A DNA stretch of 64,000 nucleotides from assembly GCF_020360975.1 (NCBI RefSeq), contig NW_025408667.1, positions 8,370,001-8,434,000 of the forward strand. The letters run 5' to 3'. Source of the DNA: Hirsutella rhossiliensis. Lineage: Eukaryota; Ascomycota; Sordariomycetes; Hypocreales; Ophiocordycipitaceae. The translations under genes and the position numbers were made by a program. Positions 57,901 through 64,000 of the stretch are shown here, piece after piece. How positions within the stretch are numbered: the first letter of the stretch is position 1; each line of letters begins with the position of its first letter. The notes beneath the pieces were generated by a model. That model made no database searches, was not told the origin of the DNA, and saw only the letters and a program-made list of their open reading frames with translations.

Positions 57901-60900
57901 TATATCCTTAGATAGTAACCTCCTTAGCTAAGATTAGTATATTACTTATATATTAATATAAATAAATAAAAACTTACTTTCTTTAAAAAAAGCCCTATAA
58001 ACCGAAATACCTTTATTACCTTATAAAGTCCCTTAATATATAATTAGTATAAATAATTACTATAAATTATTATACTATTTACCTTTATTAAACTAAGAAA
58101 CTAAGTAAGCTAGTCCTTATAAGAGTTAAGAGTAATATTAGTATTAAAGGATTATACTAATAACTATAAGAATCGTTATTAGTAATAGGAAATAAATATA
58201 TCTTTATAAGTCTTTTATACTTACTTAGAACTAAGTAGATTAGCTTTAGTCTCCTTCTTTAGTAAAATAAGTAATCCTACTTAACGAATATTAAGCTTAC
58301 TAATACTTAATAGGGGCGTAAGTAAGGTAGTAATTATATATACTTTCTTTTCCTTCTAGAGGTAGTTAATATACTTAGTAAGCTTTTTCTCTATATTATT
58401 AATTACTATTATTAGTATACTTTACTAGTTATTACTAGTATTATAAATATTAGTAATTTTAGTACGGGAGTAAATAAGATACTTATAAATTATCTTTAGC
58501 GAGTTCTAAGATTCTAAGAGTATTATATCTTTCCCCTAGCTAACGTTATTTATAAGCTATAGGAATATCTTCTTAATATTAGTTAGGTAGTTAATTTACT
58601 CTTAATTATTAGTAGATAAAGGCGGGCTAAGCTAGGTATTACTAGTAAGAAGTATATTAATTGCCTATTATAGCTCCTTAGCTCTCTTAAGTATTATAAT
58701 AGTAGAGTTCTAGTATATAATAATATAACTAGAAATACTTAATAGTTATTTATTTAGTTAGACCTCTTATTAAATATTAAAGAAAACCTTTATCTACTTC
58801 GCGCTTAAATAGAGTATTAATACTAGTATATAGATCTAAGAAGGTTAATATAAAGATTAGTATATAAGTTATAGTATTCTAATTAGTATTAACTTACCTT
58901 TATTATTATTCCTAAGATAACGTTGCTTATACTTATAGATAAGTTACTTAGTATATCCTTATTAGTACTTACTTCTTCCCTATTATAGTTATTTTATAGA
59001 GTTCCTATTATATAAGAATAACTTTATATAACTAGTTTCTACTTTACCTTAATCTTAATAAGCTTTTTATAATCTAGTATCTTAGATATAAGAAGGTTAA
59101 GAATATACGTAATATATCGTATATAGTAAATCGTACTTAGTATATTAATCCCTAGATATAAGTTAAGTTTCCCTTATAAGTCTCCTAAATAAAGATATAT
59201 ACTATTATTAGTAGTAATACTTTTAAATTAATCTAAAATACAACGCCTTTATAGATATTATATAATAGTATTATTTTATAACTCCTTAGAATAGCTAGCT
59301 AATATATTTATTAGGCCGAGTAGAAGAAGCTATAAGTACTAATTATAATCGACGTAGTAACTAATAATTCTAAGGACTACTTTAATATTTTTAGTTTAAG
59401 TCTAGCTATCGATAGTTAGCGAGAGATACTATTTAGAAGGTATATAGTTAATTAATACTTCTCGAAGATTATTAGCGATTATCTCTATTAAATTTATTAG
59501 TATAAGGGCGGAGGGAATATAGAATTCTAGATAGTAGAAATAAACTAAGTCTTAGAAAGACTTATAGTTTACGATATTAACGGCTAAGTATATCTACGAA
59601 ATAAAATTAGTAAGATAACGTTAATATTATAGCTTTTATTTTTAGGTGCCCTATAATAAGATTAGTATAATAGATTACTATATTTTTATATAATATATAT
59701 AAATATACTAGGGTATATTTCTTTTATACTTAGGTAGATTAAAATATATTCTTAGGTTACTATTTTTTAATATAAAACTTACCGTGCCTATAGCGTATAA
59801 GAGCGCTTATACTAGAACCTTTAATATAAGGATAGATTAGTATAAACTAGTAGGATATATAAATTACCTAAGGTTCCCCTATCTTATAGTTTACGCCTTC
59901 CTTAAAAGGCTACTATATATCTAAATAATACGAAGTATTAAAGATTAAAAGAGTATTCTTCTTATAAGGAGATATGTCTATATTAATAGTATTAGAGCTT
60001 AAGATACTTACTTAAGAGTATATTATCCTAGGAGATTAAATATTATTTAATAAGTTAGCTTTAAATCTCGTTTTATACTAGCTAGTAGATATCTACTAAT
60101 TAAGGAAATCTTAATAATCTTAATACTAAAAGCATAGCGGCTTTCTAAGAGATACTAGCCTATAAGTAGGAATTATACTAGTATCTATAGTACTACCTTC
60201 TTTACTTCCTTAATTAAAAGATTAAAAAGGAGATAGTAGGTCTTTATCTCTATTAAAAAAAAATTAAGATAATTATACTAACTACCTTAAGTTAATAGCG
60301 AAGAGGTAAAAGGCGAATCTTAGTCTATATTGCCGTAAGGTAAGAAGCTTAGAGCTTAGAGTAAGATATTTAACTTTTAAGCGTTTTATCTTTAAAGAAA
60401 TAGATTATTAAAGTATAAAATCTATATGGTATCTACTATAAAGAAGAGGATAAAGATCTATATAAATAGTTATTATGAGTAAATAGGTACTTTTAATAAA
60501 GTAAAGTAAATAATATATATAAATAATTAGTATAATTAGTATATATAGAGTGCTTTATATTATATAGTACCGAGGTAATAGGTATATATCTAATAATAAG
60601 AGAAAGTAAGAAAAGCTATATACTACTTTAATATAAAGTTATATCTCGGTATATATACTATATATAGAACGTAAAAGAGTTTTACTAAGCCCTTATATAT
60701 TGCGTATTAACTAAAAATTCCCGCTACGTTAGTATAGAAAGCATTCCCTCCTTTCTCTTTATTTCTAAAGGTACGCTCTTAGTATACTATATACCTTACC
60801 TTAAGAAAGGTATATCTAAAATAATATAAACTCTTACTATTCGCTAGTAAAAGTAAAGCTTATAGCTAGATAACTAGAATTAAGCTTTAATAGCTTCTTT

Positions 60901-63900
60901 ACTAGCTTAGCGATTATATTAGTCCTTAGTAGAAGTAAGACTAAGCGAATAATTAATCGACCGATTTAGCTTATAAGATACTAGCGCCCTTTCTATTAAG
61001 CTCGCCGTATTTATAAAGCTCGCTATCTCTAGGAAGTTCGCCGCCTCTATAACTAACTTTACTGCCTTTATAATACTCGTCTTCGCCTAAGTAAAGCTTT
61101 CCTTATCCTCTACGATAAAGCTCGCTGCCTCCTAGACTAAGCCTAGTATAGTAAACGTTAATAGTATTCCCTAAGCTACCGCTAACGCTAATACGTTAGA
61201 CACTAACTCCCTTATCCCGGCCGCCCTTAAAACTTCTTCCTCCTTTACTAAGACGATCTTAAGACTCCCGCCCCTTAAGTTCTTATATATTTAGTCGTCT
61301 AGGTAGTTTATAGATAGATAACTCTACCTACTAAGTTCTAATCTTTTCTCGAGATAGATATATTTAGCCTAAAGGGTAAAAGGGAGGTAGTAGGATAGAA
61401 GAACTATTTAGAATATAGCTAGAATTCTATTCCTACCCTTAAGTATCTACCCTTATTTTAATAGGCGTAATTAATATCCTTTTTAATCTCTACCTAAGGG
61501 TATATACTTTTAATATTAGGTAATTATTTCTTTAGTAAGATATAGTGCGCTCTACCTATATAGAAGTTTATCTATTTAGTCCTTCTTATAAAAGGATACG
61601 TTACCTAAGAAAAATAGAGGTCTATTAACTTTTATATAAAAAAGGAAATAATTAAAATATATATTTATATATAGGTAGTAACTATACTATTACTACTTAT
61701 TACGAAATATTATAGTATTTATAGTAATATTTATACTAATTTAAATAATAGTATATAAATAAAATATACTAAAATTCTTTACTTTCCTTACTTTTAAGCT
61801 AACTCTCTAGGGTAGTAATAGGTTAGGAAAAACGTCTTAAATACCTTCTATAGATTTAAATATCTACCTAGCTAACTCAAACCGAAAAGCTTTCTATTAA
61901 TAGTATCTAGAATAACGCTAGGGCTTTTTATCGTAAAGGACCTAAAAGAAACTAATAAAGTATATTCTTATACTCCTTAGTATACCTCTTAAAGTTTAAA
62001 AGGATTCTCTTAAAAATAAATTAAGGAAAGTTATTAGTCTTTTACTATAGCTATATAGGTCTAGGAAGGATTACCTAGCTCCTTTTCTTCCCCTTACCTT
62101 ACTCTATATAGCCGTAAATCTCGCGTACTATTAAGATCTTTAAGGGCCTAGCCGAAATTCGTCGTTAAGAAATTACCTAAAATGCCTAACAATAGATATT
62201 AGTCCTAAGCCGTATACTAAAGAGTCTCCTATTTATCTAGTTAGTTTAATTAATTAGCTTAAATTATTAGAAGCTTAGTACTTATATAAATAGTCTTCTT
62301 ATTAACGTAATTTATCGTAAAGGCCTAGTCTAAAGACTAAAAGCAAACTAATAAAATAGTTCGTAATATAAGAAAACATTTAAGCTATAAAGGGATTCTA
62401 GAAATCTAGTAAGGAGTTAACTTAAAAATATATAAAGAAGTAAATAAAGTAAGACTTACTCTTCTTACTACTCTTAAAGAACGCTTTTTTCTACTTAAAC
62501 TACTAAGGTTAGGTATACTTTAAGTACCTATAGCTTAGAAAATATTAACTAAACGGCTATACTAAAGTATCTTTAAAAGTACTAAAATACTAGTGCTTCT
62601 TAGTTCTATAATAATTAGTATATAAGAGTAGTTAAGGTTAAGAAGATTAAAATACCTTTTAGTCTTACTTAAGTGCTTCTTTAATTCTTTAAAAAGGTTA
62701 CTTATTACTAAACTAAGCGCTAAACTTAAGCGACTTATTACTTTTATTAAGAAGAAATATAATCTCGTCGATTTATTAGGCTTTATTCTCTATCTTAGCG
62801 TCGATATCCTCTTAGTTAGTATCCTCTTTAGTAAGAGCGTCCTTATTAAGGATTATATCGCCTTATAATACTAGTAGGTAAAGTATTTCTTTAACTTAGT
62901 TTAGATATTAGCTAAGTAGAAAACTAAATTATTTTTAATTAGTATAAAGATTAATTTATTTCCTATAGTTATTGCTTAGTACTTACTACTTACTTTTAAT
63001 TTCGCGGGAGTCTTTAGTAATTATAGTAGCTTTTTCTTCTTTACTTATATTTATCTAAGTTATAAAGGAATAGACTTTCTTTCTTAATTATATAATAGCC
63101 TAACGTATTATATTCTTAGCCTTTTTAAAGACTTTCTTATCGTTAGTTATCTTAGTAACGTAATCGCGCGCTTTCTTTATATTCGTTTTTATTAATAGGG
63201 TATCTTTTACCTTCCGTTTTTTTAAATATATACTAAGCGGACGGTCTATTATAGATTAGTATAAAGATTAGTATAAAGTAAAGAGGAGTGTTTAAGAACT
63301 CTTACTATATCGCTATTACTCTTAATTATCTATAGAGAAGAGAGCTAAGAAATACGAAAATCTCTAAAATTATTAACTAGAATATTATATAAAATAGAGA
63401 GAGATATTACTTACCGTTTAATATATAGTGTTAATATAGGTATTAAAAGTAAAATAAAAATTCCTAACGCTAAACGAAGACTAAATCTTTACCTTATATA
63501 GACTTACTTTTTATTAGAAATCGATTAGGTCGGTAGATCTTTATAACTAAATAACCGTATTTTAATTAGCTAAGAAGCTTATTACTACTAGCTTACGTTA
63601 TTATAACCTTTCTTTTTTTTTCTCCCTCCTTAATAATCATATACTCGCCTACGACCGCTAAGCCTTTAAGGTTAGTACGCTATCTATATATAAACAGCCT
63701 TATATTAATATACTAATTATTTATAGTAATCTCGCTTTTAGTCTTATAGCACGCGGCTGGTTTTTTAGCTAGCTAACCGGCGGAAAGACTCTCCTTACCT
63801 AGAATGTAAATACTAGCGGAAAAACTAGCGGTAAAGGTAAGGGGAAATTAATTAAGCTAGCAAGCATTATTAAGCGTAAATAAAGATTTAAGCTAGGTAG

Positions 63901-64000
63901 TAAGTCTTTATTTATCTTTTCTTACTTAAACGCAATAAGACTTAAGTATATTTCTTTCTTAGATTATCTACTAATTTTAATATTAGCTATTGCTTTACGC
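57901..64000. other. RIPped AT-rich region, no gene recognised
   Basis: About 6.1 kb of TpA-rich, CpA-poor DNA. No frame of useful length and no LTR, inverted repeat or catalytic motif that I can defend. The N-terminal part of the hAT transposase probably lies in its first 2-3 kb. A slightly GC-richer part at about 60,880-61,330 holds degenerate repeats, listed separately. Near 63,770-63,850, GCTAGCTAACCGGCGGAAAG and GCGGAAAAACTAGCGGTAAA suggest the edge of another element. Confidence 0.5.
60990..61150 (-). repeat. Degenerate 18-24 bp repeats (AAGCTCGCYGCCTCTA-like)
   Basis: Six or seven imperfect units such as AAGCTCGCCGTATTTATA, AAGCTCGCTATCTCTAGG, AAGTTCGCCGCCTCTATA and AAAGCTCGCTGCCTCCTA. 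On the minus strand they read as Glu-Ala-Ala-Ser/Asn-Phe-type repeats. Probably a low-complexity part of a former element protein. Confidence 0.5.

Noticed and set aside
1..64000. Centromere or telomere-proximal block
   Set aside because: Nested RIPped retroelements would fit either, but there are no telomeric repeats and nothing centromere-specific in sequence; CENP-A ChIP data would be needed.
1..64000. CRISPR array, rRNA genes, secondary-metabolite cluster
   Set aside because: No regularly spaced short repeats, no rRNA-like conserved stretches and no synthase domains are visible.

Overview
The window looks like a repeat desert from a filamentous ascomycete (Pezizomycotina). Almost all of it is TpA-rich and nearly free of CpA and TpG, while CpG steps survive. 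This is the signature of repeat-induced point mutation (RIP). Nearly every recognisable element is a fungal transposon: Ty3/Gypsy chromoviruses, Ty1/Copia elements, a Tad1-like LINE, a pogo/Fot1 element and a hAT element.

Layout. 1-3,620: Gypsy remnant F (minus). 3,630-5,087: truncated Copia C' with one LTR. 5,088-6,420: unassigned. 6,420-30,234: a Tad1-like LINE (plus) split by two same-orientation Gypsy chromovirus copies, 8,048-20,929 (TSD GCTAT) and 22,167-30,006 (TSD TAGAA). Copy 1 is itself split by a non-RIPped Copia element A, 11,767-16,811 (TSD GTAAT). 30,235-34,368: Gypsy D (plus), cut inside reverse transcriptase. 34,369-40,412: Copia B (plus) with two 568 bp LTRs. 40,413-44,005: 3' part of Gypsy copy 3 (plus), carrying a solo Copia-B LTR. 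44,006-53,012: 3' part of Gypsy copy 4 (plus), split by Copia C (44,241-50,599, TSD ATAAT). 53,438-54,937: a 1,500 bp pogo/Fot1 transposon between two tRNA-like half sequences. 55,430-56,910: the only non-repetitive, normal-composition island. 56,840-64,000: RIPped sequence with hAT traces at its left end.

The only credible host gene is on the minus strand at 55,463-55,981. It encodes a small secreted, lysine-rich protein with a KKG minisatellite, possible Kex2 sites and a likely 69 nt intron. A short secreted orphan alone in a RIPped repeat block fits the 'two-speed genome' setting of effector genes; that role is inference.

The elements form a relative time series: heavily RIPped Gypsy, LINE and C'; moderately RIPped Copia B and C; lightly RIPped Fot1; untouched Copia A. 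Copia A has visually identical LTRs but a broken coding region, so it was probably mobilised in trans and inserted after RIP had acted on its host element. I found no rRNA, CRISPR, telomeric repeat or gene cluster. Where I name proteins in RIPped DNA, I read through stop codons; none of those frames is functional.
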